Positions 43,169 through 53,944 of a DNA stretch of 64,000 nucleotides are shown piece by piece (positions within the stretch are counted from its first letter, which is position 1; every line of letters starts with the position of its first letter). Source of the stretch: Ryuthela nishihirai. Taxonomy: Eukaryota > Arthropoda > Arachnida > Araneae > Heptathelidae. The DNA lies in NCBI GenBank assembly GCA_038380435.1, contig JAWZYU010000019.1:17261801-17325800 (forward strand), written 5' to 3'. Under the pieces are notes generated by a model. That model ran no database searches. It saw only the letters and a program-made list of their open reading frames with translations, and was not told the DNA's origin. The translations under genes were made by a program, and so were the position numbers.

Positions 43169-44603
43169 CAATGCTTGACACAGAAAATACCACACCAGGA
43201 AGTATTCGTCATAGCATCATGAAAATAGGTAAGTATGTGTCAACAGTCAGGTTATGTAAATGAGTGCAGTTGTGAACCAATCATGTGATAAATGAGAAAG
43301 ATAACAGGACAAAACAGCTCGGCATTGTTTAGTCAGCCTCGCCTAGGCATGTGGACCACTACATCGGAGTGATCTCAGCAGTGAAAGCACATATAAGGAG
43401 TGAAAATGGCTGGGCGATGTGATCGGGAATCCTACCATAACACGGACACCTTTACCAGAGGTTTCGTTATAGGGCTATGTATAGCTGGCTGGTCCCTGTG
43501 TCGCATCACAGTGGAAATGCATCAGGATCAACAACTGTTGGCTGAATTTGGAGACAATGGTGGCCTGATTAGGCAACATAGTGGGACTGGTCCCTATATG
43601 CACCAGTCCCACTATGGAGACATACAAACAAACGCCTCAATCACCACATTCAATGCCAAGCCATAGCAACTCCACAATCCATAGTGGATAACATTAGACA
43701 TGGTATACAGGCAGCTACGGCAAGAAAAACCTGTGTAATAAAATACCTGTGTCAACATAGACTGTAAATTGCAGATTAGCTGAGGCAGGTTGCACTCTCG
43801 TCAGCCATTGCAATGATTGCCACTCACTGCAGCACAGCATCATTCAAGGTTGCAGTGGTGTCATACCATGCAGCGTGATATGTGTGGCAGGAAGAAATGG
43901 AACCATATCGTATTCAGAGACCAGTCTCGCTTCTATCTCAGTGGCAATGATTGAGAGTCTTGAGATGATGTGGTCACCAGGCTGATCTTGTTGCCATCTG
44001 TGAGCATCATATTGCTCCTCAGCCTGGTGTCATGTTTTGGGGAGCTATCAGTTTCAACAGCTGTTCACTGCTCGTACACATAGTGGGTACAATGACAGCA
44101 TGATGATATATCGATGAAGCCTGTTTTGTTACCATATCTCTGTGGAATCCCTGATGACCATTTATCCCCGATTCTTGTATCTCTGATGCCCGCACACTGC
44201 CAACATCAGCAGACAGTGCCTACAAGATTTCAGGTGCTGCCTTGACCAGCAAAATCCCCAGATTTCCCCACAAATAGAGAACATCTGGGACATCATTGGA
44301 AAATGACCACGCTTCTACACAACCCCCTCAGGTCGATAAATTATGGACACAGGTCAACAATACCCCAACACACCATCTGGGGACTTTTCCGCTCAATGCT
44401 CCATTGTATTGCCAAATGTATAGACTAGCATGGCGGTCACACAACCTATTGACTCAGACCACATTATACTGTCTCCTCACGCATCGCAATCATGCAATCT
44501 CTCAGAAATTAAATCACTTCTTTTCCATCTACTTGACTATATGTGTTGTAAGTTTCATTTCATGCATTCCTTCATTGTTTGGCATTTTCTATGTTGAGCA
44601 GTG
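43169..44603 (+). mobile_element. Tc1-like transposon c
   Basis: The left end CAATGCTTGACACAGAAAAT and the complement of the right end, CACTGCTCAACATAGAAAAT, are inverted ends of about 25 bp, with TA on both sides. The left TA is shared with the mariner-like element before it. Confidence 0.8.
43406..44310 (+). pseudogene. Tc1 c transposase
   Basis: The start MAGRCDRESYHN leads into TRGFVIGLCIAGWSLCRIT, the Tc1 helix-turn-helix. Later frames give WNHIVFRDQSRFYLSGND (the usual SDES reads RDQS, Asp kept), GVMFWGAISFNSCS-like text, VGTMTA and YIDE, and finally AKSPDFP near 44255. The frame is broken at several places. The enzyme would have moved the element between TA sites. Confidence 0.72.
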
Positions 44604-44987
44604 TATATATATTCTGAAAACATATTTTAGAAGTGTTAAAAAAATATCTGTTTATGATCAATTTCTATCCAAAGTGGCATAAAATATCCTTGGAAAGCTT
44701 CTAGTTGCCATTCAGATAGCTCAAATCATGGTATTACCACACTTACTCTTTACATTGAAATGAAGCTTTTCTGTTACTAAATTTGTGGTTTAGGCCTATT
44801 TTTTAGGTTTGAACAGTGGAAAATCACATTTTCCTTAAAAATTTTAAAAACTTCCAAAAATGAACAGTATTTTCTTTTTATTGCAGAGTAATTTGGAAGT
44901 GTTTACCAATCATGTCTTTTACTCTTGTTTTATTTTATTCTCTTTTCCTACTTTAAATTTATTTTAATATTCCTTTACCTTCTTTAA
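44604..44987. other. Possible inner part of piggyBac-like copy H4
   Basis: Short stretches (TTTTAAAAACTTCC, AATTTGGAAGTG) resemble the middle of H1 and H2, but the match is weak. Nothing else is seen. Confidence 0.3.
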
Positions 44988-45185
44988 GCCATTCCATGGC
45001 CGAGTGGGTAGCATGCTTGGCTACTGATATAAGGAACCTGGGTTTGAGCCATGGGTAAGGCATGGATGTTTGTGTTGTTTTTTGCTGAGGTCCTGCCATC
45101 CTCACAGACCTTCTACTATGACGAATAAACTGAAAGGCTTTTGTCAGACCTCTGTGGCAAGCATCTGCTTGAGGGGGTATTTATT
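44988..45185 (+). repeat. SINE-2 copy, full length
   Basis: CCATGGCCGAGTGGGTAGCA, CTGGGTTTGAGCCATGGGTA, AAGGCATGGATGTTTGTG, CTGCCATCCTCACAGACC and the tail GCATCTGCTTGAGGGGGTAT are in order. Confidence 0.83.
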
Positions 45186-45639
45186 ATTATTTTATTTATA
45201 CTTTCTTTATCACATACTGAACATATTAGAATGTAGAAAAAACGATATTTTCTGTGCTAATCATAACTGTCACAGTTTCTGTGGCAGGCAGTTCAAAGTG
45301 GTTTTAGTTATGGAATAGTTCTTGCTAGTTGTGCACAGGTTAATTGTCGAGTGTTTTTATATTCTGAAATTTTATCTTTGACATTTTTATTTGTGATATC
45401 TAAATATTAATTGTAATTTTATATCTATTATATATATTTTTAAAAATGGAAATGGCTGCATCATCATCATCAAAAGTCATCGATGAAGAACTTGGAAAAG
45501 TACATCCCAATAGTCATTATTTTTTTTTTTGCAATATTTTGGGTGTATATTTGCAATATTTGTTGTTCAAGGTAAAAAAATTATTTTATTACTTGGAATA
45601 AAATAATTTTTTATTAGAACCTAATAAAACAAGTTTAGT
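45186..45639. other. Nothing recognised
   Basis: AT-rich; only a short (CAT)n run near 45460. No gene or repeat identified. Confidence 0.4.
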
Positions 45640-45795
45640 CTCTTAGGTTTTTTTAGAATTAAGTCTTAATTGCCATGCCAAACCCTTTTTTCTACTACAT
45701 CACTCTGAAAAAGTGTTATTAAAATTAAAACACTTCTCATTTTTGAAAATTATTTTAGTTTCATAAAATTCAAAATTAAATTTTGTTTCAAAAAT
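45640..45795 (+). mobile_element. piggyBac-like copy H4, right-hand piece
   Basis: AAGTCTTAATTGCCATG, CATCACTCTGAAAAAG, TTATTAAAAT and TTCATAAAATTC align with 59165-59300 of H2. The right terminus with TTAA is not present. The two H4 pieces flank two DNA transposons and a SINE-2. Confidence 0.5.
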
Positions 45796-46080
45796 TACAG
45801 TAGAGGTACACAGTGCGATAATTAAAGTAAAGTAATTTAATTCTCTACGACACTGTTAAATGTTTTTAAGCACTTCAACACATGGACTATGCTATCAAGT
45901 ATCAAAAATTATTATAGAGAGATTTACGTACCATGCTGTAGAGGATGGGAAGTAACAAGGAGCTTCTTGGAATGCTTTTGGTGAGAAAATTTAAAATTCG
46001 ACGTTCTTGCCGGCAAGTGACGTCTCAGTGGAGATTAAGATAATGCTGCCAATGGTTTACCCGTATTGGCGAATGACATA
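45796..46080. other. Nothing recognised
   Basis: No gene or repeat could be recognised between the H4 piece and the Penelope-like element. Confidence 0.4.
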
Positions 46081-46135
46081 ATTATTTATACTTTTTGATA
46101 ACATAGGGTGCTTAAAAAAGTTTTAGATCCACAAT

Positions 46136-46176
46136 GCGTGTTTTGCGCTGTTCCTATCGGCACTTCATCAGGTGGG
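46136..46176 (-). ncRNA. Candidate degenerate hammerhead ribozyme
   Basis: On the minus strand the text is CCTGATGAAGTGCCGATAGG, then AACAGCGCAAAACACGC. The first core box CUGAUGA is exact. GUGCC can pair with GGAAC across a GAUA loop with one mismatch (stem II). The second core box GAAA is not intact; CAAAA appears a few bases late. Penelope-like elements are known to carry hammerheads in their terminal repeats, which is why I flag it. Confidence 0.35.
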
Positions 46177-46752
46177 AAGTGAGGAACTTAATGCAGGAGA
46201 GGCAGTTGGTTGGTGAGCACAAGGGAGGGGTGGAGTGCCATGAATTGACATGTCAGTGATTCAGCTCCGAGGATCGAAGTGGTTGGCAGAAGTGCAGGTG
46301 GCGGTAATGCGATCTGCATGTAACGGAGGTTGGGAGAGTGTGGGATTATGGGAAATCGCCAAGTTATGCGTATGTCGAGGGTAGCATCACTGTTGGGTAG
46401 CAGTTTATTTTTATAATGAGTGGGGTACATTTAGTGAATTAATAAATTTTTTAAAGTTTTTGTGTATGTGTTGGGGGGGGGGGAGTACATTGATCGCCTA
46501 TTTTAGGAGGTATTATGGAGGTGTTCTTAAGGGTTAGGTGGGTGTGTATTATTGTAGGTGGCAAATGGGGATCGACGATGAGAGAGGAGAGTGTTTAGGG
46601 GTGCGTGGAATTTCCAAGGTGTATGTTATATTCCCCAAGTATCAGACGCCACACTGGGAGTAGGGGGACAATATCTGTGTTGCATAGTTCAGTCAGTTTT
46701 ACGTTAATGAGGATATTTTCTGTGATGGCTAGTTGGAATTTGGTAGGTGGGG

Positions 46753-47175
46753 ATACTATAATTTTAGCAGAGTGAAAATCAGTGGGCAGATTGTTTTCAG
46801 TGATTGCTTGAGATAGTGCGGTTTTTTGTAGTTTAAGATGTCGTATTTGTGCTCTTTGAGTCGGTCATTAAATGGGCATGAAGTTTTACCTATGTATTTG
46901 TCTTTGGGGAAGATTTTACCTGTGGGGACATTGAGTTGAATGTAGTAAACTCCTCCAGAGCTGGGTATATGGTCACGATCGTTTTGAATGAGTTTGGATA
47001 TAGTGTGAGGCATTTTAATTGGGACTTTAAAATGGAAAGATTTTAGGTTATTTTTAACAGAGTATTTGAAATTATTATTTATGTATAGTAGGGCTATTGT
47101 GTATATTTGCGTTTCTTTATAGATGTTGGAGGGTTTTGAGATTGTTTGCATTTGATTTGTTTGTGAATTTTGTTG
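46753..47175 (-). pseudogene. Penelope-like GIY-YIG endonuclease domain
   Basis: The frame from MQTISKPSNI contains SSGGVYYIQL (GIY position as VYY), then KYIGKTSCPFNDRLKEHKYD, which holds the YIG box, the catalytic Arg and the His of this nuclease fold. The linker before it (HTINKIHKQIK) is partly in another frame. The domain would cut target DNA to prime copying. The catalytic Glu expected downstream cannot be assigned with confidence. Confidence 0.78.
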
Positions 47176-47812
47176 ATGGTGTGTGAGGTATATCCGCCCT
47201 GTTCAGCGAGCTCAAAAATGTATTTTATTCCATTGTTGAGTGCTTCTTGTGTATTGCAGTATTTATAGGCTCTAGTAAAGTGTGAATAGAAGGTTGATAA
47301 TTTGTAGTTGTTTGGGTGGGCGGAGGTGCTAGTTATTATGTTAGGTATGAATGTAGGTTTTCTGTATACAGATGTGTATAGTTTAGTGGGGTTACAGTGT
47401 AAGTTGATGTCTAAGAACAGTAGGTGTCCGTTTTGTTCCTCTTCATGTGTAAATTTAATGGTTGGGAAGACTGTGTTAAATTCAGAAAGTAATTTTGTTA
47501 ATTCATCCTTGGAGTGTTGCCAGATGATTAAAATATCGTCAATATATCGGGCATATAGTAGTAGGCGGATTCAGCGTGCATGGAGAACTGTGGATTCGAC
47601 ATGACGTAGGACGGCTTCTGCCAACAATCCAGAGAGTGGAGAGCCCATTGGGACACCTTGGTTTTGGATGAATATTTCGCCATCGGCTTGAAACCAGTTG
47701 CTTTTAGCGGCCAGGTTGAGGGCCTCCTGTGTACTGAAGTATTCAGGTGCCATGGGTCTGGCTGCTTCAAGCCATTTAGCTTTAAGTTGCATAGTTGCGA
47801 CTATGCGACTTT
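47176..47812 (-). pseudogene. Penelope-like reverse transcriptase, C-terminal half
   Basis: The frames give KWLEAARPMAPEYFSTQEAL, then GEIFIQNQGVPMGSPLSGLL (motif B), AEAVLRHVES, YARYIDDILIIWQHSKDEL (catalytic YxDD as YIDD) and FLDINLHC, followed by YRKPTF. PMGSPLS and the YxDD form are typical of the Penelope group. A short insertion separates HVES from YARYIDD. The palm motif A and fingers are absent. Confidence 0.82.
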
Positions 47813-48205
47813 CGAGTTGCAGCTGGGCCAGCGTTGAGATTTATCTCTGCAAAACCTCCTTGCCTTGCCAGTGGTCTGTAAGGGAACACTTATGGGCTAG
47901 AAAAGGCCACAGTCTGTCAGAATGGGATGCTCATAGTGGGAGAGCCATAACCTTAACACCTGTTATTAAGAAAAAATTAAAGAACAACTGAATTTAAAAC
48001 ACACTGGAATTAGTGGAATGTGTGGAAACACACTGGAACACACTGGAACTGAAATTAAAGAACACACTGGATGGAGACAGGTGGCTACCACCTGTCTTCC
48101 AACAGCTGTCCAGTGGGACCTGCCCTAACATTCTCTGAGCCTCCAGGGTCCTTGTGACCTGGCCATTTAGCCCATTAAAAAAGTGCCGCTCAGAGCAAAA
48201 CAACC
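47813..48205 (+). repeat. SINE-1 copy without head
   Basis: From GCAGCTGGGCCAGCGTTGAG through GGCCATTTAGCCCATTAAAA and AGTGCCGCTCAGAGCAAAAC the SINE-1 body is recognisable. The tRNA head is replaced by Penelope-like sequence. A ~60-bp tract at 47990-48060 repeats AACACACTGGAA-type text. Confidence 0.75.
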
Positions 48206-48342
48206 CAATCTGTCAGCAATAAAATTAAATTTATCCTTTGAACTATTTGCATATTAGAAGTCTTTAGGAGCAAACTCAGAAGTTTTTGGAGCAAGAACAG
48301 CACTCCATATTCAATGAAGGGACACTAGTGCCTCAACCTCAC

Positions 48343-49016
48343 TGTGACGACCCCTCGTTCACTTTTACTTTACCTTATACTTATCATTTTGGGGATTTTT
48401 ATTTCCTTTTTGACATCACAGTGCTTTTTTCCAAGAGTTAGGAGTTGTGCATGCGCAACTCCGAACTTTCGACTGTCACCTGCTAAAGCATGTGCACAAG
48501 GACATGCCTCCTCTTGCGTCATAGCTTGCGTTGCTCGTCAATTTATGCAAATGTCTTTCCTGGTGTGCAACATGACACGTGCGGGCTTTGTACCTCTTGT
48601 TATAACCTGGTGACATGTTGTCACAGGAGCACAGAGAGAAGCACAGAGTAGTGAGTAGCACAGTTAATGCAGTGTGTATAGTCAGAGTTGAGAAATGATG
48701 TATCTTCATTGAAGTTTTAGTGAGTGATTTTTGGAAATAAATTTGTTTGTTATTTAAACCTTTTGAATCTTTACTAATTTTTTCCCTTGAGCAACGTTAA
48801 TTGTTTTGGATTAGAAATTACATTTTGACAATCATTTAATATTTTTTGAATTCTTACTCATTAATGCTCACTGGTATTTTGAACCCTAATTTAACTTTTT
48901 TTTTTTGGCAATTTGTTAATTATTGCCTGGCGCCCGACTCAACTATCCAGAGTATAAAACTAATTGGATCAAAGGGTCCAAACTTTAAAAGTAATTCACT
49001 TCTTTGGAGCGTTACA
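48343..49016 (+). repeat. 5' LTR
   Basis: This repeat is 674 bp. It starts TGTGACGACCCC and ends GGAGCGTTACA. TTGTTATAACCTGG near 48597 may be a TATA region, and GGAAATAAATTTG near 48735 may be the poly(A) signal. It lacks a ~27-bp segment present in the 3' copy. Confidence 0.85.
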
Positions 49017-49479
49017 GAGGTAAAAGAAAAGAAGTGGTGTGACGAACAGGGACTCGCCAGTAGTAAAAGATAGTGGTCCAAGAATAGGGACTGTATATTT
49101 GTATATAAATTTTGTATGTTATTTAACGTGATTGCCAAAGATAGTAATTCTTGAGCTCATTAGTTGTATGTACTATTTATAGATTTATGGCAGCTTAAAC
49201 CGAAAATTTTTGTTGAGCAAGAAGCTTAACTTTTTTGTGTATTAGTCAAAGGTACTGATGTTTCAGCACAGTTATTGCTGATAGTTAAGATATTTATTGT
49301 ATGTAAAGATTAGAAGTGTCCGGACACACACGTACATAGGCACGATAGAAAAACTTTTTTGATAAGCAAATTTATATATTTGCAAGCTTAGTTGTAGCTT
49401 TAGTATTATTGTATAGCAGTACCTTTTAGCACTGCTCAAGATTAAAAAAAGGTTTCAAAATTTTGGCAGACTGCTAAAA
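49017..49479 (+). other. LTR element leader
   Basis: The leader starts GAGGTAAAAGAAAAGAAG, and then TGGTGTGACGAACAGGGACT at 49037 is the best candidate primer binding site, although it lies unusually far (about 20 bp) from the LTR. No frame is seen before the gag start. Confidence 0.5.
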
Positions 49480-50579
49480 ATGTCTGCTAGCAATATGGCC
49501 GATTCTGCCATAATGACTCCCAACTTAGAAAGAGTAAAGGGTAGGTTGCAGGATGTAATGAAGGAAGCAGAAGTGCTAATGAATCTGCTTGATGATCCTC
49601 GGGAGAAAAGGGAAACGACAACAACCCCTAAAATTGCTGACAATGCTACGTCAGTTCACCAACGTAGAAACTTTGAACTTAAGGTTCCATTTTCTGTCCG
49701 TCAGAAGCAAATGATAGAACACGGTATTATCAACCGCCACAATGACGATTTGCCAATCCATCTATTAACTATAGTCCTTATGTTAATTGGCCTTTACCTG
49801 AGATAAGGTTCGACGGTTCGAAACGTCCGTCATCGTGGACATTTGTCAAGTCCATGGAGGAGCACTTCCGTTTACATGAAGTGCCCAGCAACAAAAAGAT
49901 GGTTTTAGCAGTATCTTGTCTAATTGGATGTGCTAAGCAATGGTGGAATAACGTAGGATGTTGTCATGGAATTGAATATTGGGAAGAATTTAAACATGAA
50001 ATCATGGACATATATTCAGTTTATAATGATTTTACAGAACTAGCTACAGAGTTGTTTTCACAAAGACAAAAGGAAAGAGATGACATAGAAAAATTTATAT
50101 GGGGTACAGTAGAGTTATACCAGTTGTACGATGCTGATGCTGCTGAAATTGATATTGTAAATTGCATATTGTCTCAATTGCTTTTGCCCATTAGAGAATT
50201 CCTAGAAGTACGGAACGTGAACTCAATTTCAGATTTAGTCAAATTGACTCGGCAATATACAGCAAGAAGAGAATCTGCATTAAACCAACAATGGATGCGA
50301 TCCCCGCCAAAGCAGCGCTATCAGGTTGAGTCTCGTAGAATGACTCCCGCATGACCAGAAGTTACACGGTCCTGACAATTTGCGCCGAACGCGCCTAGAA
50401 CTATAGAGAATGAAAGAAGCAGAGAATTTGTTCCACGTCAATCTTCGAACAATGACACTAGACCTAAAACTTTTTTTAAGAACAATAGAGAAACTTTCAG
50501 ATGTAATTTTTGTGGCCGATTAGGACACACGGAACAATATTGTTATCAAAGGAATGAAAATTCAGGAAACTTAAATTAG
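49480..50579 (+). pseudogene. Gag protein with zinc knuckle
   Basis: The first frame, MSASNMADSAIMTPNLERVK, continues as a predicted helical amino part. A frameshift near 49745 leads into PEIRFDGSKRPSSWTFVKSM, EHFRLHEV, CAKQWWNNV (the AxxWW block of retrotransposon capsids) and FSQRQKERDDIEKFI. Two in-frame stops follow (near 50352 and 50371), and then FRCNFCGRLGHTEQYC, a CX2CX4HX4C knuckle. Gag would package element RNA into particles. Length, about 365 residues, suits a Ty3-type gag. As it stands it is broken by one shift and two stops. Confidence 0.82.
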
Positions 50580-50584
50580 GATCT

Positions 50585-51286
50585 TTGAAGCGAGAGGCCA
50601 AAGTTCCTCACGAAAAGCCCTCTCATGAGTTATGTCTTGCCACTATGGCTTTACCTTTTGTTAAGGCTTGTCACGAAGAAACTAAACTAATAGATCGTAA
50701 CGATACAAAAGCCGATCTTCCGTTTTCAAAGGAACAAGTTTTAGATGATAATTATGACAATTGTCAATTGACAGTGCAGCCGCGGTCCCGTGAACTTTTT
50801 GAATTACCTCGTAGTCCAAAGCAGAATATTCAAGAAGCACCTACAAAATGTCCCATTAGTGCAAATAATACAATTTTAGATAACGAAGTTTGTGAAGTAG
50901 AACAACCTTATGAGAAAGCCGTTTTAGTTGATGAAAAGGTTTCTAAAGTAGAAGTTTTAACGGAAATTAATAATGATGAAAATATTTTTGAGTTTGATTT
51001 AAGGAAAACTAATTTTAATGAAGAAAAAAGCAACCAAGAAATTGTGCCAACTGCAAGTATTCCTGACAAGTCTGGCAAGTTTGGAAGTCCTCAACTGTTG
51101 AAGCGTAATTTGGAGGCAGACACCAATAAGCCTAGAAAGTACAAGACCAGGTTCTTCAAAAATCCGCGTGTAGCGACGAGATACCGACACAACCACCAGA
51201 TCCTGCAGAGCGACAACCGGCAGCGAAGCAGTCAACATAGCAAAGATGATGTCACGAGCGAGATCTTCAGCAATGACTTCACTTGA
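50585..51286 (+). CDS. LTR element second frame, unknown protein
   Basis: This 233-codon frame follows the gag stop by a few bases and is in a different phase. There is no ATG at its upstream end, so it would be read either by frameshift from gag or from the internal Met of ATMALPF at about 50645. It is hydrophilic, rich in Glu, Lys and Asn, with an acidic middle and a basic end (KPRKYKTRFFKNPRVATRY). I see no protease DTG, reverse transcriptase or integrase motif and no membrane segment. In autonomous relatives a protease would start here. It may be a remnant of the gag-pol joint or a novel accessory frame. Confidence 0.5.
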   Translation: MKREAKVPHEKPSHELCLATMALPFVKACHEETKLIDRNDTKADLPFSKEQVLDDNYDNCQLTVQPRSRELFELPRSPKQNIQEAPTKCPISANNTILDNEVCEVEQPYEKAVLVDEKVSKVEVLTEINNDENIFEFDLRKTNFNEEKSNQEIVPTASIPDKSGKFGSPQLLKRNLEADTNKPRKYKTRFFKNPRVATRYRHNHQILQSDNRQRSSQHSKDDVTSEIFSNDFT

Positions 51287-52990
51287 AGCAAGCCAATGAC
51301 GAAGGAAAGATGTCATCGGAACCCGACTGGATGATTTATCGCAATGGAGTGCCAACAATGAAAATTTAAGTATATTTATTATTCTTCCACTTGGCACTTA
51401 TTGATTTATAAATGTTCTCTTTTCTCTGGAATAGATGAAGACGAGAAGAAGCTTTATTGTGATTTATATAGTTAGCAATGTTTAATTTCTCGTTGAAACT
51501 TTGGAGTTTCAATATTTATTTTCGGAGAGTGAATTTACTGTAGTTCGAGTTTATACTTAACGAACGTATATACTTCGTGATACAAACTCGAAATTGTGAT
51601 ACAAAACAATCTTCGTGATACTTAACGAACGTTATACTTCGTGATATAAACTCGAAATTGGCATAACTTGAACTATACAGTGAAAAAGTTTAATACATTC
51701 CTAGCTTCCTTAACTTCTAGTGAATAGAATTTTTTTGCATTCCTGTTCATCGAAGTTCTAGTTGTTATATTGTATTAACGTGAGTTAAAGTGTATTTTTG
51801 TAGATTCTTTCGTTTCAGCTGACTGATAGCTGAAAATTTGTAGGTCAATATTGGGAAGTTTAGAAATTGTAAAATGTTTATGGATATGAATGAGGAGAGT
51901 GAAAGAGAATTAGTGATTTAATATTTTTTCATTTTTAAGAATTATGTATTGTAAAATAACGTGCATTCCCAAGTGAATTTATGTATGAAAAAAAAAATGA
52001 GATTCATGTAAAAAGTGATGGCTGAAATGCTATCGTCGTATATTATAATTTTTTTTTCTTTATTCTTAGATACAATTTATGTATATGTGTTTAAATCTGT
52101 TCAGTGTCATCAGTGATATTTATGTGTCAATGATGCGTAATTTTTGGGATGACATTGGGAGTATTTATTGGTATATATATATATGAGCTGACCATGATGA
52201 CGACGGCAGAATTTTTTTTTTTGTGTACCTTTTTGGAGCTGTCCCCAAATGGCCAAGTCTGGTGACCGAGTTGTTACCAGCATAACTCCTTTGGGAGGGG
52301 GACGTTAGCTCTGAAGGGGGAGGTAGCTAATAATTATTTTATTTCAGCTAGCTCGTGATTGCTGTGTATAGGTGAAGAATTAGCGGATGATTACAATCCC
52401 GCTTGTTTGTAAGATTTGAATTTTCTTAGCTTTGCGTATTTGATGTAATTAGGAGGAGATAACGGTGTTCGAATGCCCGTTTTTTTATGTGATTTACGAG
52501 AAGATTTAGCTTTTACGTATTTTTCGATTGTGATTAGAGGATAAGCGGAAGTTATCACCCTGCTAGCAACATATGTATTTTTTTTCTCTTTTCATGTATT
52601 TAACCTTTATAGAAGTTAAGGAAGATAGGAGTTCATTAACCCATTTTTTCTGTACAGTTCAAGTTATGCCAATTTCGAGTTTGTATCAGAATGTGATACT
52701 AGGTACACCGATTATGCTAGTATACAGTTAACTGCCACAGCCACTGGTATATAATTACACTAGGATAGCTGCAACACACTTTTGTTAGGAGAATTGGGAG
52801 GAGGTACCTTTGGTTGTGCTGGAAAATTGTGTCAAAGTGAGAATAGATCGTCTTATCAAAATTTGCGTACGCATACTTTTACTTATTTATGCTCAGCCAT
52901 GTATAAATGACGTGAGATGTGTCCTTTATTCAAAATTTGCTCGTCAAAATCTGTTAGGTCAAACTTTTGACTCCCTTTGGAAGGGGGAGT
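51287..52990 (+). other. LTR element non-coding interior
   Basis: This 1.7-kb stretch, where pol would lie, has no long frame. It contains direct repeats around CGTGATACAAACTCGAAATT at 51540-51660, and an inverted repeat whose arms are at about 51640-51720 and 52611-52695. Purine-rich tracts lie at 52289-52323 and, as the polypurine tract, at 52977-52990. Confidence 0.65.
51640..52695. repeat. Inverted repeat inside LTR element
   Basis: Arms of about 80 bp share AAACTCGAAATTGGCATAAC, TTGAACT(A/G)TACAG and CTTCCTTAACTTCTA in opposite orientation, with about 900 bp between. The arms may delimit a nested element or form a large RNA stem. Confidence 0.75.
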
Positions 52991-53693
52991 TGTGATGCCC
53001 CCTTGTTTACTTTTACTTTACCTTAACCGGTTTTGTTCAATTTACGTTATATTTATCATTTTGGGGATTTTTTATTTCCTTTTTGGCATCACAGCGCTCG
53101 TTTCCAAGAGTTAGGAGTTGCGCATGTGCAACTCTGAACTTTCAACTGTCACCCGCTAAAGCGCGTGCACAAGGACACGCCCCCTCTTGCGTCATAGCTT
53201 GTGTCGCTCGTCAATTATGCAAGTCTTTCCCGGCGTGCAACATGACACATGCGGGCTTTGTACCTCTTGTTATAACCTGGTGACATGTTGTCACAGGAGC
53301 ACAGAGAGAAGCACAGAGTAGTGAGTAGCACAGTTAGTGCAGTGCGCATAGTCAGAGTTGAGAAATGATGTATCTTCTTCATTGAAGTTTTGGTGAGTGA
53401 TTTTTGGAAATAAATTTGTTATTTAAACCTTTCGAATCTTTACTAATTTTTTCTCTTGAGCAACGTTAATTGTTTTGGATTAGAAATTACCTTTACATTT
53501 TGACAATCATTTAATATTTTTTGAATTCTTACTCATTAACGCTCGCTAGTATTTTGAACCCTAATTTAACTTTTTTTTTGGCAATTTGTTAATTATTGCC
53601 TGGCGCCCTACCAAACTATCCGGAGCATAAAAATAATTGGATCAGACAAAGGGTCCAAACTTTAAAAGTAATTCACTTCTTTGGAGCGTTACA
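52991..53693 (+). repeat. 3' LTR
   Basis: This 703-bp repeat matches the 5' LTR with scattered changes and carries an extra ~27 bp (TTAACCGGTTTTGTTC region) near 53022. It ends GGAGCGTTACA before TCAC. Confidence 0.87.
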
Positions 53694-53944
53694 TCACTTA
53701 GCTAGTTGCAAATCGTCAATCCTAAACTGGAGTAATGCGTCTCAGGCAGGCCATATGGCTTTTGAAAAAGTCCACTTGAAAAGGTGGTGCCTGAAGTTCC
53801 TACCAGCATTGGTGACTTCAGCCTTTAGTGGAGGAGAAACAGGTCTTTGTCCCATGACTGCAATGTTTGATATTTTATTGTTGGCCCTACCTATCTCAAT
53901 AAACCTAGTTTCTTCAAAAATCCTACATCATTTTCTTTCTGCAG

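Larger units (their letters stand above)
46100..47812 (-). mobile_element. Penelope-like element, 5' truncated
   Basis: The minus strand carries the C-terminal half of a reverse transcriptase followed by a GIY-YIG endonuclease, the layout found only in Penelope-like elements. The 3' region (46100-46750) has no frame and contains a CTGATGA box (46165-46171) in a hammerhead-like setting. The amino-terminal half of the reverse transcriptase is missing, and a SINE-1 lacking its head abuts at 47813. Confidence 0.85.
48343..53693 (+). mobile_element. Gag-only LTR retrotransposon
   Basis: Two direct terminal repeats (48343-49016 and 52991-53693) begin TGTGA and end TTACA. They are flanked by the 4-bp duplication TCAC (48339-48342 and 53694-53697). 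A polypurine tract (GGAAGGGGGAG) lies just before the 3' repeat. The 4-kb interior carries a gag with a zinc knuckle and one further frame but no protease, reverse transcriptase or integrase. It must be moved in trans. The 4-bp duplication and gag type suggest relation to the Gypsy (Ty3) group. Confidence 0.88.

Noticed and set aside
48344..48613. Open frame of 89 codons, with a similar one at 53083-53283
   Set aside because: Both lie wholly inside the two LTRs and are copies of one non-coding repeat.
50585..50587. Start codon for the second LTR-element frame
   Set aside because: The codon here is TTG, not ATG. In an animal this is unlikely to be a real start, so only the frame itself is reported.
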